Shown piece by piece: positions 1 through 8,816 of a stretch of 64,000 nt of DNA (positions are counted from its first letter, which is position 1; the number at the start of each line of letters is the position of its first letter). The notes under the pieces were generated by a model. The model worked only from the letters and a program-made list of their open reading frames with translations. It was not told where the DNA came from and made no database searches. A program made the translations under genes and the position numbers. Source of the stretch: Desmospora profundinema (lineage in GTDB: Bacteria; Bacillota; Bacilli; Thermoactinomycetales; DSM-45169); the NCBI RefSeq assembly GCF_031454155.1, contig NZ_JAVDQG010000002.1, positions 310,001-374,000 on the forward strand, read 5' to 3'.

Positions 1-1365
1 CAGCGGCAGCTCATAGATAATGTTGACCCGGTTGGCGTCCAGGTACTGCATATCGACATAATCGCCCCGTTTGGACTGGCACAATTCCATCACAGCCCCG
101 ACGTAATCATTAGGTACCATGACACTTGCTTTGACATACGGTTCCTCCACATGGTCAATCTCCTGGGAGGGCGGCATATGGGTCGGGTTTTCAATCTCCA
201 GCCGTTCCCCGTCCGTTTTGAATACCCGATAGACCACGCTGGGAGCCGTTGTGATCAAGGGGATGTTAAATTCCCTTTCAATCCGTTCCTGGATGATCTC
301 CATATGGAGCAGGCCTAAGAATCCACACCGGAAACCGAAGCCCAGCGCCCCGGAAGTTTCCGGCTCGTAGCGGAGGGAAGCATCGTTTAACTCCAGCTTC
401 TCCAAAGCCTCCCGAAGATCGTCGTAATCAGAGGAGTCCACCGGATACATCCCGCAAAACACCATGGGATTGATCTTGCGATAGCCTGGCAGGGGTTCAG
501 GTGCCGGGTTGGAAGCATCCGTAATCGTATCCCCCACCCGGGTATCCTTCACGTTTTTGATGGAAGCCACCATAAAACCCACCTCGCCGACAGACAGCTC
601 GTCTTTCAGCATCGGTTTGGGGGCGAACACCCCGACTTCCGTCACTTCAAATTCCTTCCCTGTCGCCATCATCCGCACCTTCATCCCTTTTTTAATGGTG
701 CCGTCCACCACCCGGATGTAGGTGATCACGCCTTTATAAGTGTCATACAGGGAATCGTAGATGAGCGCTTTCAACGGAGCGTCCGGATCCCCCTCGGGAG
801 CCGGTACCTTTGCCACGATCTCCTCCAGGATCTCCTCGATTCCAATACCCGCTTTTGCCGAAGCCAATACCGCTTCGGAAGCGTCCAGGCCAATCAGTTC
901 CTCAATCTCTTCCCGCACCCGTTCCGGTTCGGCGCTGGGCAGGTCGATCTTATTGATCACCGGCAGGATTTCCAGATCATTGTCCAGGGCCAGATAGACA
1001 TTGGCCATCGTCTGGGCTTCCACTCCCTGGGCTGCGTCCACCACCAGCAGCGCTCCTTCGCAAGCCGCTAAGCTGCGGGAGACTTCATAGGTAAAGTCTA
1101 CATGTCCAGGGGTGTCGATTAAATTGAGGATATATTCGTTTCCGTCCTTCGCCTGATACGGCAAGCGGACGGACTGCAGCTTGATGGTGATCCCCCGTTC
1201 CCGTTCCAAGTCCATGGAGTCCAGGAACTGGTCCTGCATTTCTCGATCGGACAACGCCCCCGTATGCTCCAAAATGCGGTCGGCCAAGGTGGACTTACCG
1301 TGGTCGATATGGGCGATGATTGAAAAATTGCGGATCCGTTCTTGCTGTCGTTGCTTCTGGGCCAT
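1..1365 (-). CDS. lepA: Elongation factor 4 (LepA), C-terminus cut by window edge
   Basis: Translation GTPase that back-translocates stalled ribosomes. The reading frame opens at the ATG at 1365 behind a GGAGG-type site (TTCCCTCC on the plus strand) and runs off the left edge after 455 codons; LepA is normally about 600 residues, so roughly a quarter is missing. The N-terminus has the P-loop [10 protein letters not shown], followed by the G3 motif DTPGH and the G4 motif NKID, then elongation-factor domains II and III. In Bacillus subtilis lepA directly follows spoIIP-yqxA; here about 3.5 kb with four genes separates it from yqxA. Identification is firm from the motifs and from the synteny. 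Confidence 0.97.
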   Translation of the reverse strand, partial: MAQKQRQQERIRNFSIIAHIDHGKSTLADRILEHTGALSDREMQDQFLDSMDLERERGITIKLQSVRLPYQAKDGNEYILNLIDTPGHVDFTYEVSRSLAACEGALLVVDAAQGVEAQTMANVYLALDNDLEILPVINKIDLPSAEPERVREEIEELIGLDASEAVLASAKAGIGIEEILEEIVAKVPAPEGDPDAPLKALIYDSLYDTYKGVITYIRVVDGTIKKGMKVRMMATGKEFEVTEVGVFAPKPMLKDELSVGEVGFMVASIKNVKDTRVGDTITDASNPAPEPLPGYRKINPMVFCGMYPVDSSDYDDLREALEKLELNDASLRYEPETSGALGFGFRCGFLGLLHMEIIQERIEREFNIPLITTAPSVVYRVFKTDGERLEIENPTHMPPSQEIDHVEEPYVKASVMVPNDYVGAVMELCQSKRGDYVDMQYLDANRVNIIYELPL

Positions 1366-1585
1366 TTTTGTTCCCTCCTGCGATGAAAACACGCGCCAAC
1401 TACATCCTATTTATTATATCAGCACCTTTTTGCCTCATCAAATGGGATTGCCCCAGATGGGTGCAAGAGGAAAAAAGGAAACCGATATACCGTTATGTTT
1501 TTTCAGTAAATATGCGGTGGCACAAATAGAACGTGTGTTCTATATTAAGGGTAGAACAGGCCAGAGAAGGCAGGTGTAGGGAAAA

Positions 1586-2380
1586 ATGACGGATCGGTAT
1601 TCAGAAATCGACGCCGTGATCACCTATATTCATCAGCATATCGAGGAGCCGCTCCCGCTTTCCCGGTTGGCCGACCATGTTGCCTACAGCCCGTACCATT
1701 TTACACGTATCTTTAAGGAAAGAATCGGCCTTTCACCTCACTACTATATTTCTTCCCTCCGGTTGCAAAAGGCAAAAGAATTATTGATCCATACAAACCT
1801 ACCCGTTCGTGATATCGGATTGGAGATCGGACAGCAGAGTCTGGGGACCTTCACGACCCGCTTTACCCAACGGGTAGGAGTGACACCGTCCCAATTTCGG
1901 AAATCGATGATGCAGGCGGACCGCTGCTTGCAATCCTTGCAGAAACTTACGGATTGGGGTGCAGCCCATCCTCCTCTTCATCCATCCATCCGAATAAAAG
2001 GAACCGTTCAAGCGGAGATTCCTTTTGAAGGTGTCGTTTTTATCGGTTTGTTCGCCAAACCGATTCCGGAAGGACTCCCCCTGTACGGTACGCTTCTATC
2101 CTCGTTAGGGGATTTTAATTTTGCAGATGTGAAACCGGGCACCTATTACCTGATGGCTACATCGGTTTCCTGGGGGATGCAGGCAAAGGAGATTTTGCTT
2201 CCACACACCACCCTACGGACCCGATCGAAAAAGCCGATCATCGTCAAGCCCTTCTCTCCCGTCCCTGATCAGCAGGTGACACTCCACCCTCCTCGACTGG
2301 ACGATCCCCCTATTCTCATTTCTTTGCCCCTGTTGATGCGTCACTTCCTTGCCCACACTCTTCAACATCGCAATCGATAA
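1586..2380 (+). CDS. AraC-family regulator with GyrI-like effector domain
   Basis: Probable transcription activator. Residues about 8-105 form the double helix-turn-helix of AraC/XylS proteins (LADHVAYSPYHFTRIFKE, then the second helix pair ending in GVTPSQFRK). Residues about 125-255 resemble the GyrI-like/SOUL small-molecule binding fold found at the C-terminus of Rob- and SoxS-like regulators. Length 264 fits that architecture. The gene starts with ATG after a GGTGTAGGG stretch and is followed closely by a VOC-family gene, so it may control it. It lies in the insert that separates lepA from yqxA. The ligand is unknown. Confidence 0.85.
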   Translation: MTDRYSEIDAVITYIHQHIEEPLPLSRLADHVAYSPYHFTRIFKERIGLSPHYYISSLRLQKAKELLIHTNLPVRDIGLEIGQQSLGTFTTRFTQRVGVTPSQFRKSMMQADRCLQSLQKLTDWGAAHPPLHPSIRIKGTVQAEIPFEGVVFIGLFAKPIPEGLPLYGTLLSSLGDFNFADVKPGTYYLMATSVSWGMQAKEILLPHTTLRTRSKKPIIVKPFSPVPDQQVTLHPPRLDDPPILISLPLLMRHFLAHTLQHRNR

Positions 2381-2475
2381 GAAATGTCACCATCGGCCAA
2401 CTGCTAGAATGAAGAAGAAATGGAAAACAAATGAGCAGCGCAAAAAAGACCCATACCATGAAAGAGGTGTAGAAA

Positions 2476-2907
2476 ATGATTGTAGGAATCAACCCCTTCT
2501 TGGTTTTGGATGGCGATGGACAGAAAGCGGTGCGTTTTTATGAGCAAGCATTGGATGCAACGGTTCTGAGCGTTCAAACGTTCGCAGAAATGCCCGAAAA
2601 CCCGGAATTCCGCATTCCGGATGATGCGAAAGACCGCGTTCTACATGCCCATTTAAAAGTCGGGAATACGGATTTGATGATTTCCGATACATGCCCACAG
2701 CGTCAAACATACTCCATCGGATCACAAGTCACCATCGCCATCACCATCAGCGATCTAGAAAAGTCAAAACAAGTCTTCAACCGGTTAAAAGAAGGCGGTC
2801 AAGTCGTCATGTCTCTTCAAGAAACGTTCTGGAGCCCGTTATACGGACAAGTGACCGATAAATTCGGGGTAACCTGGCACGTGTCCACTCATGTTACCGA
2901 CAGCTGA
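2476..2907 (+). CDS. VOC-superfamily protein (PhnB/glyoxalase-like)
   Basis: Small protein of 143 residues with the paired beta-alpha-beta-beta-beta pattern of the vicinal oxygen chelate superfamily, closest in style to the PhnB/YjdN group: an early NPFLVLDGDGQKAVRFYEQA segment, the strand HAHLKVGNTDLMISD, and the C-terminal KFGVTWHV. PhnB-like proteins lack a settled function, and no substrate can be assigned. The start ATG follows AAGAGGTG. It lies about 95 bases after the AraC-type gene on the same strand and ends before a good terminator, so the two may form one transcription unit. Confidence 0.82.
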   Translation: MIVGINPFLVLDGDGQKAVRFYEQALDATVLSVQTFAEMPENPEFRIPDDAKDRVLHAHLKVGNTDLMISDTCPQRQTYSIGSQVTIAITISDLEKSKQVFNRLKEGGQVVMSLQETFWSPLYGQVTDKFGVTWHVSTHVTDS

Positions 2908-3015
2908 TGGATGGCTCATGCCCCTGCTGCCAATAGGGATTGTCTTTTCTCTGAAAAAAAATCAACGTTACATGATGGGGCACTCGATTTCTCGTCATGA
3001 TCCAGGATCGTTGAT

Positions 3016-3051
3016 AAATAAAAGGAGCCAGCTTACCGGCTCCTTTTATTT
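3016..3051 (+). terminator. Rho-independent terminator after VOC gene
   Basis: Perfect stem AAAGGAGCC / GGCTCCTTT (3021-3029 with 3038-3046) extended by A-T pairs on both sides and followed by TTATTTTTTA. It ends the AraC/VOC unit. Confidence 0.85.
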
Positions 3052-3104
3052 TTTATCTTTCAAAATCCTAAATCTCCAGGCTCAGAGAAAAGTGACCTCC
3101 TCGA

Positions 3105-3152
3105 TTGATCGTATCGCTCGATGGCTTCATCGAGGGACAATATCGAGAAATC
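3105..3152 (+). pseudogene. Possible remnant of a RibD/DHFR-like gene start
   Basis: This short stretch reads TTG ATC GTA TCG and onward as an MIVSLDGFIEG-type peptide. That resembles the N-terminal strand and loop of the RibD C-terminal/dihydrofolate-reductase-like family (YyaP-type proteins). The frame then runs into the ribosome site of the next gene with no family match. It could be a leftover 5' end or chance; confidence is low. Confidence 0.25.
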
Positions 3153-3195
3153 ATGAAGGCACCCCCTCACGTTATCATGGAAGGAGCCCATCCGT

Positions 3196-3768
3196 ATGAA
3201 AAAGAACGCATTATTCATTCACAGTGCAGGACCTCAAGAAGGTCTTCAAGGAAGCAGTGGTTTGGCCGCCTCTTTACAAGAGGCGATCGGTGCAGAATAC
3301 AATCTGTTTCATCCGCAAATGCCCCATCCGGAAACCCCCACGTACAAGCGATGGAAAAGACAGCTTGAAAAAGAATGTGTCGCCTTAAACGGTGAGGTTA
3401 TTCTCATCGGACATTCTTTGGGCGGTTCCGTTCTGTTGAAGTTTCTTTCCGAAGGCGGAGCTCGGCATCTGACCATTTCAGGATTGTTTATGATTGCCGC
3501 GCCATACTGGGGCAAAGGCCCGGATTGGCAGAACGATGAGTACACGTTACGTGAAAATTTCGTTTTACGCCTTCCTTCAATCTCGCACCTCTTCCTCTAC
3601 CACAGCCGAGGCGATACAATCGTACCGCTTGCCCACCAAAGGTACTATCAAAAACAGCTTCCGCAGGCAACCAGTCGTATACTCCATGGTGAGGATCATT
3701 TATTCCCCAATGGAATACCAGAACTTGTTGCAGACATGAAGCGCCTGAAATCATTAAAAATGGAGTAA
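3196..3768 (+). CDS. RBBP9/YdeN-type serine alpha/beta-hydrolase
   Basis: A 190-residue cytoplasmic hydrolase. The nucleophile elbow GHSLG places the catalytic serine at residue 74; Asp140 (in HSRGDTIVP) and His168 (in GEDHLF) complete the triad in the expected order and spacing. The short length and the N-terminal FIHSAGPQ segment match the RBBP9/YdeN family of small serine hydrolases, whose physiological substrates are mostly unknown. The start ATG at 3196 follows GGAAGGAGCC. No signal peptide is visible. It belongs to the accessory insert between lepA and yqxA. Confidence 0.85.
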   Translation: MKKNALFIHSAGPQEGLQGSSGLAASLQEAIGAEYNLFHPQMPHPETPTYKRWKRQLEKECVALNGEVILIGHSLGGSVLLKFLSEGGARHLTISGLFMIAAPYWGKGPDWQNDEYTLRENFVLRLPSISHLFLYHSRGDTIVPLAHQRYYQKQLPQATSRILHGEDHLFPNGIPELVADMKRLKSLKME

Positions 3769-3932
3769 TCACCCTGGGAGCCTTCCTTACTCCTCCACTC
3801 AAGACATCGTTCCCTGGGTGAAAAGTGTATACTACATAACGGGAGGGAAACGCTTTTGCATCATCGGTCAGGCGCCACCCGGTCCTCACGTGATCCCGAT
3901 ACGGAATGAAGCCCCAAAAATAAGGTGATCCC

Positions 3933-4877
3933 ATGTCCAACGAGTCGTCATTTTCCCCTTACCATACATATGACCGCATCGAATGGAGCCGCTTAGGAAG
4001 AGGAATTCCTCTGTCTGTTTCCGAAGGCGAACTGGAACGGTTGCGAGGGAAGAACGATCCCATCGTGTTGGCGGAGGTATCGGAGGTTTACCTGCCACTG
4101 GCTAAACTGATCTATCTCCTGGAAGACAGAAATCATATCGACCAGAAAACGACCCATCTGTTTTTGGGTAAGATTCCACCGAAGGTCCCCTTTATTATCG
4201 GAATTGCCGGCAGTGTCGCCGCGGGTAAAAGCACGGCGGCCCGGCTTCTGAAGATCCTGCTTAGCCGCCTGCCCCATCGTCCCCAGGTGGATCTGGTTAC
4301 TACTGACGGATTCCTCCACCCCAATGCCGTGTTGGAAAAACGGGGGTTGATGAAGCGGAAAGGGTTCCCCGAAAGCTATGACGTTCGGCGGTTGATCCGT
4401 TTTCTAGCTGATATCAAATCGGGGGTTCCCCAGGTGGAAATTCCCGTCTACTCTCATTTGATCTACGATATCGTGCCAGGAGAGACACAGGTGATCCGCC
4501 AGCCCGATCTCTTGATCCTGGAAGGCCTCAACATTTTGCAAACACCCCAGGCAGATGAGAAAGCCCCCCGGTTGACGGTATCGGATTTTCTGGATTTTTC
4601 TCTCTATGTGGACGCCAGGGAAGACGACTTGACCCGATGGTATGTGGAACGGTTTCAGCTGTTGCGAAAGACCGCCTTTCGCCAGCCGGAGTCCTACTTT
4701 CGACGTTACGCCAACTTGTCGGTGGAGGAGGCGGAGAAAACCGCTCTGTCGATCTGGAAAGAAATAAACGCCCGCAATCTGGCGGAAAATATCGCCCCCA
4801 CTCGGGAACGGGCCCGACTCATCCTGGAAAAAGGTGCGGACCATTCCATCCGTCGCATCCGTTTACGACGGTTTTGA
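3933..4877 (+). CDS. coaA: Type I pantothenate kinase
   Basis: Catalyses ATP-dependent phosphorylation of pantothenate, the first step of coenzyme A synthesis. The P-loop [12 protein letters not shown] spans residues 90-101. The conserved [18 protein letters not shown] and [10 protein letters not shown] segments of the bacterial PanK-I family follow in order. Length 314 is typical. The gene starts with ATG after a weak AAGGTGATCCC site. It converges on yqxA and shares a bidirectional terminator with it. In B. subtilis coaA is not in this locus, so it was probably moved here with the neighbouring insert. Confidence 0.95.
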   Translation: MSNESSFSPYHTYDRIEWSRLGRGIPLSVSEGELERLRGKNDPIVLAEVSEVYLPLAKLIYLLEDRNHIDQKTTHLFLGKIPPKVPFIIGIAGSVAAGKSTAARLLKILLSRLPHRPQVDLVTTDGFLHPNAVLEKRGLMKRKGFPESYDVRRLIRFLADIKSGVPQVEIPVYSHLIYDIVPGETQVIRQPDLLILEGLNILQTPQADEKAPRLTVSDFLDFSLYVDAREDDLTRWYVERFQLLRKTAFRQPESYFRRYANLSVEEAEKTALSIWKEINARNLAENIAPTRERARLILEKGADHSIRRIRLRRF

Positions 4878-4888
4878 GAGGAGGAAAA

Positions 4889-4922
4889 GAAAGACCGCCC
4901 AAGTAAGGGCGGTCTTTTTTCA
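4889..4922. terminator. Bidirectional terminator between coaA and yqxA
   Basis: Stem AAGACCGCCC / GGGCGGTCTT (4891-4900 with 4907-4916), T-tract on the plus side, and A-rich flank giving TTTCTTTT on the minus side. It sits between the convergent coaA and yqxA stop codons. Confidence 0.88.
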
Positions 4923-5291
4923 TCGGCTCCCCTCCACCAAATCCGCCAACGCCGTCACTACCTTGCGGGCGGTTTCTCTGACATGATGGCCGGTGCGGTT
5001 GCCCGCCTGGGCCAACCAACTCCCTTGCTGGTTTACAACCGTCTTAACCTCCTCCACTTCTTCTTTCGTTTCCTCCACCGCCTCTTCCGGTACATCCGTC
5101 TCATAGACATGGCCCAGGACAGCGATTTCGACCCGACCGTTTTCCGGTGTGATCTGGACGGCACGGGGAGCCCCTTCACTCCCTTGGATCTTCTGGATAT
5201 TTCGCTCAGCCGTGTCGATCCCGAGAAAGATGCCAAACATCAGGACCAGCATCAGCGTCATCACCTGTACCATGAATCGCATGTCCTTCAC
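4920..5291 (-). CDS. yqxA: YqxA-like sporulation-locus membrane protein (DUF3679)
   Basis: Protein of 123 residues with one N-terminal membrane segment (FMVQVMTLMLVLMFGIFLGI) followed by a conserved GIDTAERNIQKIQG stretch typical of the YqxA/DUF3679 family, then a Glu/Val-rich coiled region. It lies 27 bases downstream of spoIIP on the same strand, as in B. subtilis, and is probably co-transcribed in the mother cell. The molecular function is not known. In B. subtilis lepA follows directly; here coaA and other genes intervene. Confidence 0.85.
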   Translation of the reverse strand: MKDMRFMVQVMTLMLVLMFGIFLGIDTAERNIQKIQGSEGAPRAVQITPENGRVEIAVLGHVYETDVPEEAVEETKEEVEEVKTVVNQQGSWLAQAGNRTGHHVRETARKVVTALADLVEGSR

Positions 5292-5318
5292 CTGCCTTAT
5301 GGAAAGTTAAGGGTCACA

Positions 5319-6467
5319 CTACTCTCCGTCCGGTTGAGCGTCCACCGGAACCGCGTCAAAGTGGATTTCCGCTAGAGCCTGTGCCAGCGCATCGGCGGAT
5401 CGATACGCCTCCTCGAAGGTGTTGTCCACTCCGCCGATTTCCACCAAAACGCTGTTAGGAGCCAGTGATTGGTTGTACTCGCCGTTCCCCATCATCGGAG
5501 TTTTGCGAAAAACGCCCTTGGATAAACCTGGATACAATTCGTCCAATTTCTTGTGCAGATTCATCGCAAAACGCTGGTTTTTCTCCCAGTCTTTGTGCCC
5601 GGTACCGATGACAAAAGCGATCTGAGCGTACGGTTCGCCTCTGATCTCCTTAGTCGTTGACTTTCTCCGCTGGGCATCCCGGTGGATATCCAGAATGTAC
5701 TGCAGGTCATCATGGCGTTCCATCGCCTGGACCACCGTTTCCCTTGAAGCCTTGTACAGGTGGTTCCATTCAGCGTTGTATCCCTTTGTGGATACATCCG
5801 CCCCCAGTCCGTGCTTTTCCAATTGTTTACCCAGATGCGTCCCCACTCGGGTAATGTTCTTTTTTGTGTCATAGGCCCGGTTGGGTTCATCTTCACCCGA
5901 CAGCTCCGGCAAATAAGATTCCGTAAAATGAGTATGATAGATGAACACTTTTTTCTTGTCGGAGGCCGAAGCCGGAGGGGCTTTTTCTTCTTCTTTCCCA
6001 GGGGGATGCGAGCCTTCGTTCAGTTTTTCTTCCAAATCGGGCGGCGGGGGGGATTCAATGGGAACCGATGTGTAATCGACCCCTTCCCCTGCCACCACGA
6101 TCTCCGTGTCGAAAAGGGCGAAGCCCGGCAGCTCACTCCCCAGGAAGCTGCGAGGATCTTCCGGGTTAACACTGGTCACCAATTCGAAAAATATCCGGGA
6201 GTACGGGGGCTCTTTGGCCGCCACTTCCGGTATGTGCGTCAAATAAGGAAGTTCTCCCCCCATCAGATAGAGGAGGGTTTCAGTGGAAAAGTGGGACATC
6301 ACCTTGCCCAGATCGGTGGCATGGGCGCTTCGTTCCGCCTGCGACATGGCGAACAGGCCCGTCAAGACAAAGATAACCGCAGTTCCCAGGATGAGAATCA
6401 CGAACAGCTGGCGCACCCGGGGGCCGGACATATTAACCGAGGTGAATCGATGGTGGCGGTTGTGCAT
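5319..6467 (-). CDS. spoIIP: Stage II sporulation protein P (engulfment hydrolase)
   Basis: Membrane-anchored peptidoglycan amidase/endopeptidase that, with SpoIID and SpoIIM, drives engulfment of the forespore. One transmembrane helix lies near residues 20-42 (VRQLFVILILGTAVIFVLTG). An acidic, proline-rich linker follows, then the catalytic domain from about residue 165 with YHTHFTESYLP, LDIHRDA, a late MMGNGEYNQSL and VLVEIGGVDNTFEEA. The start is placed at 6467 because GGAGGAAGAAGG lies 7 bases upstream; an in-frame ATG at 6482 overlaps that site. Length 382 is normal. It follows gpr as in B. subtilis, but about 650 bases of repeats separate them. Confidence 0.95.
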   Translation of the reverse strand: MHNRHHRFTSVNMSGPRVRQLFVILILGTAVIFVLTGLFAMSQAERSAHATDLGKVMSHFSTETLLYLMGGELPYLTHIPEVAAKEPPYSRIFFELVTSVNPEDPRSFLGSELPGFALFDTEIVVAGEGVDYTSVPIESPPPPDLEEKLNEGSHPPGKEEEKAPPASASDKKKVFIYHTHFTESYLPELSGEDEPNRAYDTKKNITRVGTHLGKQLEKHGLGADVSTKGYNAEWNHLYKASRETVVQAMERHDDLQYILDIHRDAQRRKSTTKEIRGEPYAQIAFVIGTGHKDWEKNQRFAMNLHKKLDELYPGLSKGVFRKTPMMGNGEYNQSLAPNSVLVEIGGVDNTFEEAYRSADALAQALAEIHFDAVPVDAQPDGE

Positions 6468-6627
6468 CCTTCTTCCTCCCATGTGCTTGTCTACTTCATG
6501 TTATGGAAGGAAGAGCCGATCTAGAACATCACTCTATGAAAAAGTGGAACGTGACGCCAACTAGAAATCCAGCGGGTGAGGCCATACCGGTTGCGGGTTA
6601 TTCCCCTTTCACAACGGATCAATCTAT

Positions 6628-6727
6628 TCCCCCTTCTATCAATATCGACCGTGTTTTCGCGGGAGGGAGGATTGTTAATCCTACGGTGTCGACTCTGCCA
6701 CGCATAGCGAGACCGGGAACGAAGTGA
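6628..6727. repeat. Degenerate fragment of repeat family F3
   Basis: Matches the left half of the F3 element at 24201-24363: both have a CCCCTTCTA-CAATATCGA segment, a GTGTTT-CG block, GGGAGG and GTCGACTCTGCCACGCAT. The tail AGCGAGACCGGGAACGAAGTGAC is a module also seen inside the long F1 copies at 32456 and 57874. A small open frame here lacks a ribosome site and is not called. Confidence 0.6.
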
Positions 6728-6728
6728 C

Positions 6729-6874
6729 CTAGGGCGTGTCTGAACAATCCGTGGCGGGATCCCGGGTCGGTATGGCTGTCTTCGTTTCGTTGCAAAAAGC
6801 GCAAAGGCTCTCCGCCAGCCACACCGACCCTCTCTTGTTCTTGCGAAAAATTGAATTTACCAGACAGGCCCTAG
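6729..6874 (+). repeat. F1 hairpin repeat, MITE-like, complete
   Basis: 146 bases running from CTAGGGCGTGTCTGAAC to CCAGACAGGCCCTAG: imperfect terminal inverted repeats of about 13 bases with CTAG at both ends. The interior folds back on itself: GTCGGTATGGCTG near 6770 pairs with CAGCCACACCGAC near 6816, around a core containing TTGCAAAAAGCGCAAAGG. No open frame of its own. Its last CTAG (6871-6874) is shared with the F2 element that follows. Confidence 0.8.
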
Positions 6875-7034
6875 TACTACAGTTACATTTGTACGAAGAG
6901 TGTATAGGAGCGTGGGTTAGTCGGGCTGGTGGGCTGTCTTCGATCTCTTGCAAAAAGCGCAAAGGATCGCAGCCATCCCACCACCCTCCCTTCTCACATC
7001 TGCGCCTGCTTTTTTAAGTACAACTGTAGTACTA
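6872..7034 (+). repeat. F2 hairpin repeat, MITE-like, complete
   Basis: 163 bases bounded by perfect 13-base inverted ends TAGTACTACAGTT (6872-6884) and AACTGTAGTACTA (7022-7034), flanked by C and G so that CTAG marks each end. The interior contains the same TTGCAAAAAGCGCAAAGG core as F1 and a fold-back (GGTGGGCTG with CAGCCATCCCACC). It abuts F1 on its left and lies between spoIIP and gpr. Confidence 0.8.
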
Positions 7035-7087
7035 GGCGAGACTTGTGCTCTGTGAGTGCATGGAGCGAAGAAGGAAAACCAAGCCGT
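7035..7087. repeat. Fragments of F1 and F3 interior modules
   Basis: Starts with GCGAGACTTGTGCTCTGTG, found inside the long F1 copies (57874-58072 and, reversed, 32456-32639), and continues with GCATGGAGCGAAGA and GGAAAACCAAGCC, found in F3. It looks like debris of further insertions downstream of gpr. Confidence 0.5.
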
Positions 7088-7122
7088 CTGATTGGTTCTC
7101 AGCACTCGCATGCACCAGGGAC

Positions 7123-8247
7123 TTAATTCACGTGAGCGGATACGTTTTCCGGGGTGACCGCCTCATGAAGGGCTACATTGAGCCCGTCGGCCACCAATTT
7201 CCCCATATCCCCGATAAAGCTGTCCACTTCTTTTGGAGTCACGATCAGGTTTTGACCGAGGGGTTCCAATACCTCGTGGATTAGTTGCCGCTTCTCTTCG
7301 GGGTCCAACCCCCCCACCATCCCCAACATTCGCTGCCTGTCTTCCGGTAGAATTTCCTGTGATTGCAGCTCCTTCACACTGGCCCGGTTCAACGGATCCA
7401 GCGGGTTGGTCGGTTTTTTTTGCTTTATCTCCCGTTGCAGATGGGCCAATACAAAATCGACGGTGTCATGGGCGATGGTAGTGGCATCCACCACTGTGGG
7501 AATCCCGATGGCGATTACGGGAATACCCAGGGATTCCCGATTGATCGCCTTTCGTTTGTTGCCCACGCCCGATCCGGGATGAATACCGGAATCGGCCACC
7601 TGGATGGTGGTGTTCACACGGCTTAAAGCCCGTGATGCCAGCGCATCGACGGCGATGACGGCATCAGGCTTCGTCTTCTCGACGATCCCAAACACAATCT
7701 CGCTGGTTTCCATCCCAGTGATTCCCAAAACCCCGGGAGAAATGGCGGCCACCGGACGATACCCCGACTCCACTCGATCAGGCATCAGTTGGAAGAGATG
7801 ACGGGTAACCATCGTATGTTTCACCACAAACGGACCCAACGCGTCGGCAGTGACGTTCCAGTTTCCCAGACCGACGACCAAGATACTGGTATCGGGGCCG
7901 ATACCCGCTTTTTCCAGGAAGCGGGAAAATTCCCTGGCGAAGTGGACGGCTACACGGTGCTGAAGTTTGGAATCCTGGCTCCGCAACGCCGGCACTTCCA
8001 AGGTAAGGTACAATCCAGGCACCTTTCCCAGTTCCCTGGAGCCCTGCTCATCTTTGATACGGATCCAGCTGGTTATGATTCCGTTCTCCTCTGTTTCATC
8101 CATTTCGACGCCGGGGATACCGCTCTCTGCCTCTTCCTGATTTTCCAAGGCCATGTCATGAGCTTCCCGGGCCAGATCCGTCCGAACCTGAAACGGTCCC
8201 AGGTCCACAAAATGTTCTTCGCTTGATTGCCTTTCGTCCATGGGCAT
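7123..8247 (-). CDS. gpr: Germination protease GPR
   Basis: Aspartic-type protease that starts degradation of small acid-soluble spore proteins during germination. About 374 residues, the family's usual size. Recognisable segments include TDLAREAH near the N-terminal autoprocessing region, VVGLGNWNVTADALGP, and DAVIAVDALASRALSRVN in the core. The start is set at the ATG at 8247, 6 bases after AGAGGTG; an in-frame GTG at 8256 overlaps that site, and a further ATG lies at 8241. It precedes spoIIP as in B. subtilis. No convincing forespore promoter could be read with confidence. Confidence 0.95.
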   Translation of the reverse strand: MPMDERQSSEEHFVDLGPFQVRTDLAREAHDMALENQEEAESGIPGVEMDETEENGIITSWIRIKDEQGSRELGKVPGLYLTLEVPALRSQDSKLQHRVAVHFAREFSRFLEKAGIGPDTSILVVGLGNWNVTADALGPFVVKHTMVTRHLFQLMPDRVESGYRPVAAISPGVLGITGMETSEIVFGIVEKTKPDAVIAVDALASRALSRVNTTIQVADSGIHPGSGVGNKRKAINRESLGIPVIAIGIPTVVDATTIAHDTVDFVLAHLQREIKQKKPTNPLDPLNRASVKELQSQEILPEDRQRMLGMVGGLDPEEKRQLIHEVLEPLGQNLIVTPKEVDSFIGDMGKLVADGLNVALHEAVTPENVSAHVN

Positions 8248-8378
8248 CCATCCCACCTCTTTGCACGCTTTGCTACCATTCTCTCCAAAGCGCCCCCTAG
8301 TTTATTCTCTCCTTCACTGGAGACTCTTTACGGAAAAAGGGTGTGATAAATGTCGGCAGAGGAAGGGGAACTCCCTTC

Positions 8379-8407
8379 TTGCTTTTTGTATACCCCCGTG
8401 ATAGAAT
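8379..8407 (+). promoter_or_regulatory. Sigma-A type promoter of rpsT
   Basis: TTGCTT (8379-8384), a 17-base spacer, and TAGAAT (8402-8407), about 50 bases before the rpsT start. Confidence 0.55.
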
Positions 8408-8460
8408 TTAGCGTGTTGTATGTTGAATCAGATAAGAAACGATGCGGGAGGTGAATCGAA

Positions 8461-8726
8461 TGCCCAACATTAAATCCGCGATCAAACGGACCAAAACCAA
8501 CGAAAAACGGCGTCAGCAACGGATGACCCAAAAATCCGCGATGCGCACCTCCGTCAAGAAGTTCTTGACCGCCGTGGAACAGCAGGAAAAAGAACAAGCC
8601 ACCGTCCTGCTGGTAGATGCCAAGCGGAAACTGGACAAAGGCGTAACGAAAGGTCTGATCCACAAAAACGCCGCTGCCCGGAAAAAATCCCGCCTGGAAC
8701 AACAACTCAACGCCTTGAACGGCTGA
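8461..8726 (+). CDS. rpsT: 30S ribosomal protein S20
   Basis: Primary 16S rRNA-binding protein of the small subunit. It is 88 residues, lysine- and arginine-rich, and starts MPNIKSAIKRTKTNEKRR, the S20 signature; IHKNAAARKKSRL lies near the end. The ATG at 8461 is chosen because GGGAGGTG lies 7 bases upstream; an in-frame ATG at 8442 would precede that site. As in B. subtilis it is transcribed against gpr and holA. In this window holA is 2.9 kb further along, with trpS and four smaller genes between. Confidence 0.97.
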
Positions 8727-8737
8727 ATCGATCCATA

Positions 8738-8769
8738 AAAAAAACGACCCTGATCGGGGTCGCTTTTAT
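8738..8769. terminator. Terminator between rpsT and trpS
   Basis: Stem CGACCC / GGGTCG (8745-8750 with 8757-8762) with an A-tract before and a T-rich tail after. It can serve rpsT on the plus strand and trpS on the minus strand. Confidence 0.8.
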
Positions 8770-8816
8770 TTTGCCCAACATTTCCCGTTCACTGATAGCA
8801 ACCTTTCCAACCATCC

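Noticed and set aside
6538-6727. Open frame starting MKKWNVTPTRN on the plus strand upstream of spoIIP
   Set aside because: No ribosome site, and its second half is repeat F3 sequence; no family resemblance.
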